DNA of 64,000 bases from Zarea fungicola (GCA_900169235.1 FWCC01000216.1:1-64000), one strand, 5' to 3'; counted from the first letter of the stretch, positions 52,986-64,000 are shown. Notes: generated by a model from the sequence alone, not told the origin. A program made the numbers and translations.

Positions 52986-54638
52986 ATGCACCAGCATTCC
53001 GTCACGTCCGCCCTCGCGGTCCTGCTCGCCACGGCGCCGACAGCATGGGCTGGCTTCTACACCAAAAACTCGCCTGTCCTCCAGGTCGATGCCAAGAATT
53101 TTGACAGACTGATTAACAAGTCCAATCACACGTCTGTACGTTGAAACCATCATTGCGTATCCATACTCATTATGCTACACTACCTACAAACACCTACATA
53201 TACCTACACACCTCTACACACCCAATACCATATACCATATACCACATACTAACACACCCAGATTGTCGAATTCTACGCCCCCTGGTGCGGCCACTGCCAA
53301 AACCTCAAACCCGCCTACGAAAAGGCCGCCAAGAACCTCGACGGCCTCGCCAAGGTCGCCGCCGTCGACTGCGACGAAGACGTCAACAAGCCCCTCTGCG
53401 GCAGCATGGGCATAAAGGGCTTCCCCACCCTCAAGATTGTCCGCCCCGGCAAGAAGCAGGGCCGTCCCGTCGTCGAGGACTACAACGGTGGCCGCACCGC
53501 CGGCGCCATTGTCGACGCCGTCGTCCAAAAGATTAACAATCACGTCACCCGCGTCACCGACAAGGACCTCGACGCCTTTCTCGCAAAGGACGCCGACGCG
53601 CCCAAGGCCCTGCTCTTTACCGACAAGGGCACCACCAGCGCCCTCTTGCGCAGCATCGCCATTGATTACCTCGGTGTCATGGGCGTCGCGCAGGTTCGCA
53701 ACAAGGAGACGGCCGCCGTGGCCAAGTTTTCTATTGACAAGTTTCCTACCCTAGTCCTAATCCCCGGAAAAGACCAGGAGCCCGTCGTGTACGAGGGCGA
53801 GATGAAGAAGGAGGCCATGATCAAGTTCCTCAGCCAGGCCGGCGAGCCCAACCCGGATCCCGCCCCTCTCAAGGCCAAGGCCGACAAGGCCGATAAGAAG
53901 GCGGATAAGAAGGCCGACAAAAAGGCCGACAAGAAAAGGGAAGATAAAAAGGAAAAGAAGCCCAAGGCCGACAAGCCTCCCAAAGCCTCTGAAGAGCACC
54001 CCGACGGCGAGCCCGTCGTCAACCTCAAAGACGCCGAAGCCGAGGCCGAGGCAGAGACTGAAACTACCAAGGAAGCTCCCGCCGCTTCCACCCCCGAACT
54101 CATCATCATCCCCACCGCCTCCGACAAGCAGCAAGTCGCCGAAAAGTGCCTCCAGCAAAAGTCCCACACCTGCATCCTCGCCCTCGTCCCCGATGCCGAG
54201 TCAGACGACGCCGCCAAGGCCATCCACTCCCTCTCCCAGCTCAACACAAAGTACATTCACGGCCACAGACAACTCTTTCCCTTTTTCGCCGTCCCCGACA
54301 CCGTCGAGGACCTCGCCTCGATCCGCCAGACGCTCGACCTCACCAAGGGTAAGGTGGTGCTGGTGGCGCTCAATGCGCGCCGCAACTGGTGGCGAAAGCA
54401 CGAGGGCGACTTGGATGCCGCCAGCGTCGAGGCCTGGGTCGATGCCATTCGCATGGGCGAGGGCACCAAGATGAAGCTCCCCAAGGGTATCGTCGAGGTC
54501 GAGGAGGAAGAGGTCAAGGCTGAGGAGCCCAAGACGGAAGAGCCCAAGGCTGAAGAGGAGAAGCCTGTCGAGGAGGCACCCATTGAAGAAGAAGCCAAGG
54601 TGGAAGAAGACGCAGACGAGGTCCACGACGAGTTGTAA
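52986..54638 (+). CDS. protein disulfide-isomerase, Mpd1/PDIA6-like, ER-retained
   Basis: Exons 52986-53135 and 53262-54638 join in phase to 508 aa. Signal peptide MHQHSVTSALAVLLATAPTA, then a thioredoxin domain with the CxxC active site VEFYAPWCGHCQNLKP, cis-Pro segment MGIKGFPTLKIV. A second, non-catalytic thioredoxin-like region (FSIDKFPTLVLIP) follows. A lysine-rich repeat (KADKKADKKADKK) and an acidic C-terminal tail (EEEEVKAEEPKTEEPKAEE) flank a third folded region. The protein ends HDEL, the fungal ER-retrieval signal. It forms and rearranges disulfides in the ER lumen. The single active site and tail charge suit the Mpd1/PDIA6 side of the family. Confidence 0.93.
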
Positions 54639-54837
54639 AAATGTATGCTACCCACCCAGCCGCGACACCACAAGCAGCCCGTGTCGCGTGCAATTTTTTC
54701 TGTAGTTGTAGCCCACAAGCGGCCACCCAATATAGAGCACTGTGAAATTATTCATGAAGCCTTTTCTTTAAGCCTGTTCCTTTAACGTTTTTTTTTCCTT
54801 CGGTTTTTTCGTTTTTTCCCTTTTTCCCTTTTTTTTT

Positions 54838-55733
54838 TTACTCGTCCAAATCCATCACCATCGTGTCGCTCCTTTGTATCGCCCCCTCGCGAATCATCTT
54901 GCCACCCTTGCTCTTCACCACCCCGTCCAAAAATTTGTGCACCTGCTTGCACCCATCAATGCCCACCACCAGCATGCCCTCCAGCCGGCTGACCTGGATC
55001 CGGCTCTCGCACGCCAGCACCGCCACGCGGTCGCTGCTCCCCAGCGTCGCCACTGTGAGATACGGCAGCTCCTGCTCTTCCTGGTTGTTTAGATCGAGGA
55101 GCGGGTCGGCCGCCTCGTCGCCGGCGGCAAAGGAGGATGTCGAGCCGGCCGTGCACGCGGAAATGTAGTCGGTCATGGGGATGCCCGCGTCAATGAGTGC
55201 GAGCGTCGTGGCGTTGATGAGGGCCGCGAGCAGCGACCCGTCCTGCGAGAGGACGTGCAGCGAGACGGAGATGCTCGAGTGCGGAAAGATGTGCGTGTGG
55301 AGGTTGGAGGAGAGGGCTTTGGCAATGGTGATTTCCATTTCTTGTATGCGTCTACACATTATTAGATTAGCATTTGTTTGCGCACCAGCAATTTCAACAA
55401 ACAACACAATGGCAATGTAGAAGAAACTCACTTATCATTACGCCCACGCTTCTTGCGATCCACGCTCGAAAACCCAGCAATCGTGATATTCACATTCACC
55501 GTCGCCCCGTCCTTGCCATTGGCCTGCCCGCCACGGCGCTGCTGCTGCTGCTGCTGCTGCTCCGACGGACCCGTCACGACGCACATGATCTTGGTGTGGC
55601 CCATTTCCAGGTACGACGACCCGTCGGCGGCATTCTGTGTGCGGATGAGGGCGTGCAGCCGACGGAGCTCGTTCCAGCGGCGGCCGTCGACGCGCAGCAG
55701 CGCCAGGGAGTATGTGGACGTATCGAGAGGCAT
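54838..55733 (-). CDS. RRP41: exosome core subunit Rrp41/Ski6-like (RNase PH fold)
   Basis: Exons 55432-55733 and 54838-55351 join in phase to 271 aa. Starts MPLDTSTYSLALLRVDGRR. Family blocks: RTQNAADGSSYLEMGHTKI with MCVVTGPSE, NVNITIAGFSS, the splice-spanning GRNDKRIQEMEITIAKAL, SISVSLHVLSQDGSLLAALI with NATTLALIDAGIPMTDYISA. This is the RNase PH-like exosome ring subunit that forms the 3'-to-5' RNA degradation core; the eukaryotic ring is catalytically inactive. An unusual poly-Gln run follows GPSE (see separate entry). The 3' ends of this gene and the PDI gene are 200 bases apart and convergent. Confidence 0.93.
55541..55561 (-). repeat. CAG-type trinucleotide run coding poly-Gln in Rrp41
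   Basis: Seven tandem CAG codons (CTG on the plus strand) give seven Gln after GPSE in the exosome subunit. Fungal homologues normally have a short variable loop here, so the run probably sits on the surface. Confidence 0.85.
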
Positions 55734-57271
55734 GGTTGAGAATTTGTCGCAAAACGTCGGTCGAGAATTTCTGTATGCCGAGTGCGGAACCAGTACAATG
55801 CGCGTTTGCCTTTCTCGTCTCTGACTGACTGTAAAGCTCAAAAATTATTGATGCAGATTGATTGCCCGGCTCCACCGCCTGCCTTTTACCCGCCCCACTC
55901 ATTGTGGCTGACCCTAACCCGAGACAACCCTCCTGGCCAGAATAAGAATTTAGAGTCATCAGACAGCTTCCGGACATCCAGGCCCCTGTGATTATCCCCC
56001 TCTATTCTTACGGCGCTGACCAAAGTATTAGTATCCCCCAATAAACAATCAGAATAGTTTTCCATACTATTTCCATAGTACTCTCTACTTGTTATTAAGT
56101 TATTATAGGGCACCTATTACTCCCTTAGGGCGCGCCTTAGCCTCCCTGTGTCACAATAATACATTTGTAACAGTGTGCTCCTACCTTTATAAATATGTCG
56201 GTACTATTGCCCCTACTGTCTAACCTACTAAATCCATTTTGCAGTACAAATGGCGGTACACTTCCTAATAGTACCGCTAAATAAATGATAGGATACACCG
56301 AAGTAATATAATTAGGTTCCTAGTTACCGCGCAATTAGACGGTAGTATATTGCAAGTCATCATTCTGATATCCATGTTTCTTGTCAACGTCTAAAGCGAA
56401 TCTGGAGAGCAGCTGACAGGTCTCTCTTGCTATTGCTTTCTTGCTGCGTATCCGAAGCCCTAGTTACCGCCAAGCACGGCAGTCTCCTACTCGACCCGCA
56501 GGATGCGCGCCAAGCCGGAGAAGCCGAAGCGCGGTGACTGTCCATTGCTATGCAAGGCCACCCACCAGTGGCACCAAACTTGGAGAGCTAGTTACAACAG
56601 CTTTCCACAATATCAGCAGGCCATCATATGTTGGAACTTGCTGATGGCGTGAACCATAAAATCAAGCTTAATGCCAAACTGTTTTTTGATACTCTCACAT
56701 GTACACCCCACTTAATGTCAGATTCTTCCAGTGTTCCAGGCTCTCATGGCGGATAGCACGAAAAGGCCGCAGGGTCGGTCTATTCCCTGTGGCTCACCGA
56801 TGAGTAACTCATTGATTCCACATGGTATGATGATGATGATGCTAGATTAAACCTACCTTGGTGGTAAGGCGGAGCCTCATGAGGCAAGGTCCAATCTGTA
56901 TCCCCACGACTTGTCCATACGCATGTGCCCTACCACACTGTTTTACATGCTAGTAGCCTTATTGTTGCGCCTGTGCACCGACTTGCATCTATGGAGATTG
57001 CCGAACCGCTTTTTGAGGGGAAGTAGTTGAAAGGTCTGTGCGGCAGTACTATCAAACTGTTTATACCCCTGCTTGCTTACTTGAATCCACTTGACAAGAC
57101 AAATACGGCAGGTGAAATTAGCTTCCTGCCTCTATCATCTTTTTCTAGCCCATCCAGAAAGGTATAAGACAGGAAGTGTCTCGCGAGAAAAACCGCAGTT
57201 TTGAACAATCGAGCAAGTCAAACAACCAAAACTCCCATTATATTCAATTTCCTCTACTTTATTCCAAGACA
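55734..57271. other. intergenic, 1.5 kb, AT-rich stretch, no supported gene
   Basis: The part 55990-56380 is very AT-rich with many TA steps and runs of short similar words (TACCGC, CCTA, AATA); it could be an old mobile-element remnant, but I see no terminal repeats or coding relic. The rest has only short frames. The last 100 bases are the promoter and leader of the small secreted protein. Confidence 0.45.
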
Positions 57272-57778
57272 ATGCTTCTAAGCCTTTCCACCGTCAAGGC
57301 CCTCGGCCTCGCCTCTGTTCTAGCATTTGGCACAGCCAGCCCTATCGACCTGCCAGAACAGGTAGAGCCCGTGTCAGACCTAGACCAAAGAATCTTGGGC
57401 AACGAAGCCACTTCACTCCTCTGCGTTACACCGAGTAATAGCAAGTGTGGCCTCTGGGTTTCCTACACCAACGGAAAGACGCGCCAAAGCGTCAAGTATG
57501 AAACTGGAGGTACAACTGCCTGCGCCTACCAGCTTCTACGAAAGCATACCAACAATGCTGGTTTCTGGGCAAATCTCAACTTTCTTGGGAGTGCTGGGTT
57601 GAACATTGGCTATAATCCTACCGGTTCCAGCATTGCGTTGGGTAAAGCTGATTGGAGTCGAAACGACCAGGCTCATCTCAACGCACGATGCCTCAACGAA
57701 TTCGGCTGGAGGGACAATGTCGACAATTCCAAGAGCTCAGAGGCATTTTGGGGCAACTTGGGCAAGAAACTGTTTTAA
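57272..57778 (+). CDS. small secreted protein of unknown family, effector candidate
   Basis: Intronless, 168 aa from the Met at 57272; the open frame extends back to 57176 but that part is not signal-like. A clear signal peptide (MLLSLSTVKALGLASVLAFG) ends near TAS-PID. The mature part has four cysteines (LLCVTPSNSKC, TTACAYQ, NARCLNE), which could make two disulfides, and repeated N/G-rich aromatic segments (NNAGFWANLNFLGS, WRDNVDNSKSSEAFWGNLG). No catalytic motif and no family I recognise. Length and cysteine count suit secreted effectors or antimicrobial-type proteins; this is inference. Confidence 0.75.
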   Translation: MLLSLSTVKALGLASVLAFGTASPIDLPEQVEPVSDLDQRILGNEATSLLCVTPSNSKCGLWVSYTNGKTRQSVKYETGGTTACAYQLLRKHTNNAGFWANLNFLGSAGLNIGYNPTGSSIALGKADWSRNDQAHLNARCLNEFGWRDNVDNSKSSEAFWGNLGKKLF

Positions 57779-58252
57779 TATACGCGTCTGTTTGTTTCGT
57801 TACACCATGGTAGTGTACTGGTATTCTTATAGACGTGGCTTTAGTTTTAGGAATCTACTGGTACTCTTCTGTGACGTGGCTGCTAAAGATAAATTGTAGA
57901 ATGAGAAAGTGGAATGTTTTAATTTGAATACTCGAGCAGATCTGTTACACAGTATCACCACGGCACACGTAAGACTTTTAGCCGCTTACTTCTCTTCTAC
58001 TCACCATGTTGGGATGAGTAGCTCAGCAATCGCCGCGCACCCGTGATAATTTCTGTATTGTCAATGAACAGCTATATATGTGCTTCGCCAACATACTTTT
58101 TCTTTGGCTTCTACCATGAGAGAACCATCGAATCTTTACAGCACGTCGCCATTAATGACGCGACACTGAAGTTTTGTATAGATAACCTAATCCTAAACCA
58201 TTAAACCTTAAGATAACCCTAGCGTAACAATTACATCGAACGCAGTCTAGTA
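57779..58252. other. convergent spacer, no gene seen
   Basis: AT-rich 3' flanks of two convergent genes. Nothing else recognised. Confidence 0.55.
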
Positions 58253-60685
58253 TCAGTCGACTTCCAACCAATCGTTGCTTAAACCATCACCAATTTGAGT
58301 GGCAGGGACTATGTTCTTTAAACCACCATCATTTATTGCTTCCCATTCCGAGTTTAGCACGACGCCACCGGCTGCCACCACTTGAAGCATGATTTGTGGT
58401 GGCGTGCCATTGAGACGAGTGGCCAGCGGCGCGCTCATTGCGGAGATGTTCAAATCAAACCATCCAGAACTCCACGTTGACCCAAGCAGAGCCCGATGAT
58501 GGATTGTCCCGCTCTTACTTAGGATGAAGACATCTAGACGGTCGCTTGCGGTCACGGCAACTGTTGGCACACTTTTCCATGACCCGTTTAAGTTATGCGA
58601 GTCGCTATAGCCCGAATTAATGGTCCAGGATATATGAAATAAACTCTTGCTACTTTTAGACACGCCAAAAAAGTCGAGACGGTCATCTGCTGGAGACACC
58701 AAAACGGGGTCGCCTACGTAAAACCCGCCAAGGGCATTCCAGGGCCCCCATCGATTCCGGCTATTAAGCCACTGCCTGTGGTATGGGGAGCCACGGTCCT
58801 TGTCGTATATAATCACATCGTTGGTCGTGGTGCTGTTGCGGCATGCCACAGCCGGCGCACTGCGCGCTGCTTTGCCTTCTCCCCCATTTATGCTCGATTC
58901 CCAGCCTGGCGTCACGGTATGCCAATCGTTCAGACTATTCTCCCAATAGTTATGCTGTATGAGCTTCGCCTGGGTATCCTCACGAACCCAGACATGGATT
59001 GCGGCATTCTGGGCTTCAAGACAGAGAACGGCCGGGCTGCTCGCCTTGGCCCCGAGAACTTCCCAGTCCCCCCATGTGCCGTTTGAAAACGAACCCGCCA
59101 TGACCGTGCTATCATCTCTAATGTAAAATACTCCCAGCCTCTTTGGGTTTCCCCAAGTAAGGCTAGTTGGCTGACTCTTTGCCTGTTGCTGAGTACTACT
59201 CCAACTACCCGTCCATGAGCCCCCCTCTTTTTTTGTGAACTAGAGACGTCCGTCGTGTCCTCTAGCTAGAAGAAAGGTCTGTCCGTCGAGGTCCGCACTG
59301 CTTAGAATTTGAGGTAGAATGGCGTTTTGACGTTTCCTGGTGCAGCAAGTTGTCAGTAATCACATGACTCAAGGCAATATAAGCCGCTGGACATACTGAG
59401 CTGCAGCCTTTTTGGCCAAGCTCGCCAGTACGGTTGGCACGACGATAACCGCAGCGACAAGCAGCACCAAAGAAGACCGGATTAACCAACGGAACCTCGG
59501 GGAGCGCAACCATGTCTGATGCGCATATTTGACTGCCGACCTGGCGATGCGTCCGAGACCAAACGTGTCTTTACTTCCGAGTTCGGCCGGCATGTCTTGT
59601 AGAAATAACCTCGTGTATGCAGCTGCTGTTGCAGCAGCATAATCGTGCCACTCCTTATTCTTATGTGAGTCTGCGTAATCGCAAATCCCTCGAATGGGTA
59701 AAGCGTCCATTAGTCCAGCAGCTTCCATCTCGAAGCACAAAAACTTGTGCTGTGCGGCCATTTCGTCCCGTTTTCGCGCGTTTCTTATTACGCTATTGCC
59801 CGAACCGATGCCTCCGTAGAATATTTCGGGTATGTTGGTGGAACGCGGGGTTCGTAGCAGCACACTTTCCGGGTCACAGTCGTCGCATGTTGGTGCGTTG
59901 CGAGGATGATGATCGTAAGACGTCTGGAAGAGGTTATCGGGGTGGCTTGGACGCGAGAGGTTCGGGAGTTGACTTTGTAAGATCTCTAGTATCTTCTCGC
60001 CACAACTATGCACATCATGCTTCGTAGAAAAAACGGATACAGCAGCGGCTAACCGTGGCGCTGGACGCTTCACGGGGCCGGTCACCTGAAACTGCTCGTC
60101 TGTGGTGTGCTTCCCCAAGTCATACTGCATCACGCTCATGCCGACGATAACATCTCCAAGGCGTATGTCACTCATGCTGCTAGGTGCGCCGCCGGCGATG
60201 CCGACAATAAAGGTAGCACGGATGCCCGTAAAGCTTCGCTTTAGGTTTGTTGCGACAATGGCCGCCCTAATTGTCCCAGCCTCCTCAATCGGGGCCACCA
60301 TGACCACTTTGTGCACGCCAATGCCGCCTAGCACATATAAGTTTTCATCCCCGGCAATAGTTAGCGACTCGTATACTTCGTCCAGCATGGGATGAGCCGC
60401 TTTGAACTCCTTTCTCAGAGCGCAGATCCAGGCGATTGTATAATCTTCGCGTCGCGGCTTGACCCGGCGCGTAAGGCTCCCACCATCCGACGCTTTGGGC
60501 AGCCTATGAATGGGCAAAAGGGGTAGGCTGGAGCCTCGTTCTCCATGCAGGTGCGGCCTTTGATCCATAGAATATGTGTGTGCATCCAATCTGGAAGAAA
60601 TCTTCCCTGGTGTACGATCCATACCCATACTCGATGCGACAGATGGGTGCCAACGTAGTAATGCTGCCTTGACAAGCCACAGCAC
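58253..60685 (-). pseudogene. nucleoside-phosphorylase domain + TM helix + lectin-like beta-propeller, one in-frame stop
   Basis: Exon 1 (59397-60685) encodes the PNP_UDP domain of fungal NLR-type proteins: REDYTIAWICALRKEFKAA, HKVVMVAPIEEAGTI, FIVGIAGGAP, IRLGDVIVGMSVMQYD, late FLCFEMEAAGLMDALPIRGI with CDYADSHKNKEW. A TM helix (WLIRSSLVLLVAAVIVVPTV) follows. A 60-base intron (59337-59396) joins in phase to exon 2: FLLARGHDGRL, then TAG at 59240-59242 where the fold expects Trp, then FTKKRGGSWTGSW... and propeller blades (TWGDWEVLG, DWHTVTPGW, RWGPWNALGG, LNGSWKSVP) to 58253. The blade rhythm is that of fungal PLL/fucose-lectin-like propellers. The frame is open on both sides of the TAG, so the stop looks recent. 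If real, the product is a PNP-TM protein of about 460 aa, and 58253-59101 could at most give a separate fragment. Start uncertain: Met 60628 or 60622 are also possible. Confidence 0.72.
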
Positions 60686-61904
60686 GTGACAGAAATGCAG
60701 GCCACTCTAGTAAAGGTACGTCCTTCATACTGCAAGGATGATGTTCGACTATTATTAGGCCTTTGACCGTCGGTAGATACTTGGGACTCCGTTGCGAAGA
60801 TACCGATGGCCCTCTGTTGCTGCGCACATGAGGCAACAATGGATAGGACTATGCCTGATGAAAGTAGTCTAGGTAATTAAAAGTTAGTACAGTACTCTAC
60901 GCGCTAATTATATTACACTAAATCTATTAACAATACTCATACTCTTTCTATGCAACTTTTGTTGCGCCGTACTCTCAACACAATCGCTCGCGAATGATGC
61001 CTAGGCACTAATATGTGCTCCTAGATCCACGTCGATGGTGTTGGCAATGTTCGGCACAAGCATGCGGAAGCCAAAATAGGGGGTGGCGAGAATGCAGTGC
61101 TGGGAAAGGGCAACGTGGTCTCCTCAGATGCGAGAAGAGCAGCACCTTTGCAAGCCCCGTATTTAACTAATGGCAAGTACCTCACAGGAATACTACAGTG
61201 CTACTGTCCAAGACCTGGTCTAGTCGGACGTGGCACAAGCGGCAGGCTGGATTCTTCTGCAGCGTAACGTAGCCTAATTCCCACGACCGAGCCCAATTTT
61301 CAAGGCCGTCAGCGAGATGCAGGGTGGCTCGAGCTGAACCCCCTTTTATACTGCATGAGGCTTGGCATTGCCCGCCACGGCGCTTAAGCCAGTATGAGTA
61401 ATGTTGCGTTGTAATTGTGGGTAGAGCTTTACAACTGGTGGTAGCAAAGCTCACTACACTGCAGAAAGAAGAACCGTAAGGGCAAATGAATGCAAACTTT
61501 TGTTCCTTGTTCTTCTATAAAGAAAATAATGTAGCTAGGAATACCTACCTTTATATCATAGGCAAAATCCTTTGTTTACAAAGTCCTCCTTGGGTTGTTT
61601 ATTTACGCTTTTGTTATTATACCTTCTTGCTGATTACTTCGCAGTTTTGCGTGGTTGGTAGTGGCGCACCACCCTCCGCGATATCAGCCTCATCATGTTA
61701 CGTTTTGGAGCAATGCTGCCCAAGGGCTATCATCTACCGGCCGATGATAATGCCTTTTACCCCGCACGATCTTCACTCAGCAACGCTGAACAAAGCTGCT
61801 GACCAATATATATACGTGTACATGTTTCTCGCAAAATCTATTAGCGCTTAAACGAGCTAGATACTGTTAATTAACGGGCGCCTCTATCCCTTTCCTGGTA
61901 TAGC
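60686..61904. other. intergenic, 1.2 kb without a supported gene
   Basis: Divergent spacer. AT-rich at 60860-60960. Short unsupported frames only. Promoter of the GH31 gene on its right end. Confidence 0.5.
61807..61814 (+). promoter_or_regulatory. TATA box with adjacent CCAAT, GH31 gene
   Basis: TATATATA at 61807-61814, with CCAAT at 61803-61807 directly before it, about 95 bases upstream of the GH31 start codon. Confidence 0.5.
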
Positions 61905-64000
61905 ATGAAGGTGCTTACTTATCCGCCGTGGGCAGGCATTTGCCTCGGTGCAGCGGCCGTGTGTCTCGGTGCAACGATTGTGTGCCTCGGTGCAACGGGC
62001 GTCTTCACTCAGGGCTGTAACTACCAGGCATCCAATGTCGCGACCAAGACAAACAGTCTCACGGCGGACCTAAAGCTCACTGGTTCATGTCCTCTTTATC
62101 CCATCAATCACCAAGGCGCTCTTCCTAGCTTGAAACTCCTCGTGGAGTATCAGACTAGTATGCTGCTCATCATCCCAGCTATTTGTGCTGCGAATGCTAA
62201 GCTTCATTATAGGTCATCGCCTTCACGTCAAGATCTACGATTGTGGGTCAAACGTCTATCAAATCCAGGACTCGGTTTTTCCGCGGCCGGCAAATGAGAA
62301 TCCGGCAGATTCAGAACTCGAGCTCAAAGTCTTGAACAAGCCGTTTTCGTTCTCGGTCAAACGCAAGAGTAATGGAGAGGTGCTCTTTGATACCTCGGGC
62401 ACTACGCTCATCTTCCAGTCACAATACGTTCGCCTTCGTACCAAACTCCCTTATGATCCCAATCTGTACGGCTTGGGTGAGAGCTCCGACTCCTTCAGGC
62501 TTGCGGCTACAGGATATCATCGTACATTTTGGAACGCCGACTCCGGTTCTCTACCGCGCAAGCAAAATCTCTATGGGAGTCATCCAATTTACTTTGATCA
62601 TCGAGGAGGCAAAGGAACACACGGTGTCTTCTTGCTCAACGCCAACGGTATGGATGTCAGAATAGACAAAGATGGGTCTGGACAGCAATACTTGGAATAT
62701 AACACTATCGGCGGTGTTCTGGATTTCTACTTCTTTGCCGGACCCTCTGCGGCCAATGTCTCCAGGCAGTATGCTGACGCCACAGGATATGCGGCCATGG
62801 TTCCGTACTGGGCCCTCGGTTTTCATCAGTGCAAGTATGGTTGGCCTAGTATCGATTACGTCAAGTCTGTTGTCGCGAATTACTCCAACGCTGATATCCC
62901 ACTCGAAGTGGTATGGGGTGACATTGATTACATGGACGCCCGGCAGGACTTCACCCTACACCCCAAGAGCTACCCCTTGTCCCAAACACGCTCTTTCGTC
63001 AATGGCCTGCACGAAGAGGAGAAGAAATACGTTATGATGGTCGATCCCGGAATTCATAGAAGAAATGGCTACGGCCCCTATGAACGAGGTAGGGCCAGTC
63101 AAGTATTCCTTAAGAACAAAGATGGATCTGATTATCGCGGCAAGCAATGGCCCAGCGGCGAGGTAGTGTGGCCGGACTGGTTTGCTCCCAACACGCAGAA
63201 ATGGTGGACCAATGAGATACAGACATTCTTTGACCAAGATAAAGGTGTCGACGTCGACGGATTGTGGAATGATATGAATGAGGGGTCCAACTTCTGCCAT
63301 GATCTCAACTGCAACCCCAACTCCAAGCGAGCGCTTTCCATTGATACCAATGTTATTACGCCATCTGCGCGTGTTCGCACTCAAGAGCGTGATTTGTCAA
63401 GCCAGGATTCTCAAAGACAGGCCAAGAAAGGTCTCCCATATCGAGACTTGTTCCGACCGTCGTACAAGATCGAGAACCACAAGGGTGACTTGAGTGACTT
63501 TACAATCTACACCAACATCTCCAATGCTGATGGAACATATCAATATGACACGCACAACTTGTACGGGATTATGATGGCTAATGCTACACACAATGCGCTT
63601 CTGCAACGTCGACCTAACAAGCGACCGTTTATTCTTAGTCGATCCACATTTTCTGGGGCCGGTAACAAGGTACGTAAAGGCATCACATGTATGAGGGAGG
63701 ACTCAGCTATAGTGGCTCGCAACTTTTCACCATGTTGGCGGTTCACTAACATTCAACAAATAGATGTCACACTGGTTCGGAGATAACTACTCTGCCTGGG
63801 ATGACTACCGCTTCTCTATTGCCCAGATGCTCACCTTTACAGCCATGCATAACATGCCGATTGTTGGATCTGATGTCTGTGGGTTCGGCGGAAACGCCGA
63901 GGAGAAGATGTGCGCGCGGTGGGCTATGCTTGGTGCCTTCCAGCCGTTCTACAGAAACCATGCGGATTACTCGTCGCGTTCTCAAGAGTTCTACCGCTGG
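61905..64000 (+). CDS. GH31 glycosidase (alpha/beta-glucosidase type), 5' part, cut by window end
   Basis: Exons 61905-62157, 62213-63669 and 63764 onward join in phase; the gene runs off the window, so about 650 residues are seen of an expected 850-900. N-terminus: hydrophobic, with a repeated CLGA unit (ICLGAAAVCLGATIVCLGAT), signal peptide or anchor. Then YQASNVATKTNSLTADLKL, LYGLGESSDSFRLAATGYHR, AGPSAANVSRQYADATGYAA, ALGFHQCKYGWPSIDYVKSV, EVVWGDIDYMDARQDFTLHP. The nucleophile Asp is in DGLWNDMNEGSNFC and the acid/base Asp in SHWFGDNYSAWDDYRFS, the last exon. Secreted enzyme releasing glucose from alpha- (or, in this subfamily, beta-) glucosides. Confidence 0.92.

Noticed and set aside
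59262..59513. Small separate minus-strand gene between the phosphorylase and propeller frames
   Set aside because: It is a shifted reading of the exon-intron junction of the phosphorylase-propeller gene.
1..64000. CRISPR arrays, bacterial operon signals, PKS/NRPS genes, complete transposons
   Set aside because: None seen; gene structure is eukaryotic with introns throughout.

Overview
The window is nuclear DNA of a filamentous ascomycete (Pezizomycotina; Sordariomycetes/Hypocreales would be my guess, but that is inference). Genes have short GT-AG introns of about 45-130 nt with CTAAC/CTGAC-like branch sites. The families are typically fungal: Zn2Cys6 and bZIP-DUF3425 regulators, a HET-domain protein, a cyanovirin-N (CVNH) protein, an ankyrin-CorA protein, a LYC1-type acetyltransferase relic, an OTT_1508-type deaminase and an HDEL-tailed disulfide isomerase. 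I rebuilt spliced models by hand wherever reading phases agreed across junctions.

Layout. 0.6-10.4 kb is accessory DNA with three decaying genes (SIS-domain sugar isomerase, aminoglycoside-phosphotransferase-like, ankyrin/NLR-like) around a zinc-finger-less regulator and a carboxymuconate-cyclase-type propeller. 12-24.8 kb holds a CVNH protein, a prolyl-hydroxylase-like oxygenase, an 899-aa secreted protein, a protein of five cysteine-rich units, a Zn2Cys6 regulator using a GC-AG intron, and an EthD-type protein. 25-30 kb holds a second Zn2Cys6 regulator, a cupin with a membrane segment and a frameshifted LYC1-like gene.

30.3-38.6 kb looks like a small metabolic cluster: flavin monooxygenase, pyruvate-decarboxylase-like enzyme, a divergent N-terminally truncated aspartate-type aminotransferase, and a Zn2Cys6 regulator. 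The shared promoter is rich in CGG half-sites. Together these could run an Ehrlich-type route (amino acid to 2-oxo acid to aldehyde) with a flavin-dependent oxidation. 39-45 kb holds a deaminase-MYND fusion gene, a bZIP-DUF3425 regulator and an aldo-keto reductase, bracketed by two diverged direct repeats.

46-51.3 kb has an ankyrin-CorA membrane protein and a HET protein. 52-55.7 kb is more housekeeping in character (ACT-domain protein, PDI, exosome subunit Rrp41). 57-64 kb has a small secreted protein, a nucleoside-phosphorylase/transmembrane/beta-propeller gene interrupted by one TAG codon, and the 5' part of a GH31 glucosidase that runs off the window.

The best candidates for something undescribed are the phosphorylase-TM-propeller gene, the deaminase-MYND fusion, the five-unit cysteine protein and the decarboxylase/monooxygenase cluster. 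The co-occurrence of HET, ankyrin-CorA, NLR-type phosphorylase, deaminase and lectin-like folds suggests a region shaped by self/non-self conflict; this is inference.
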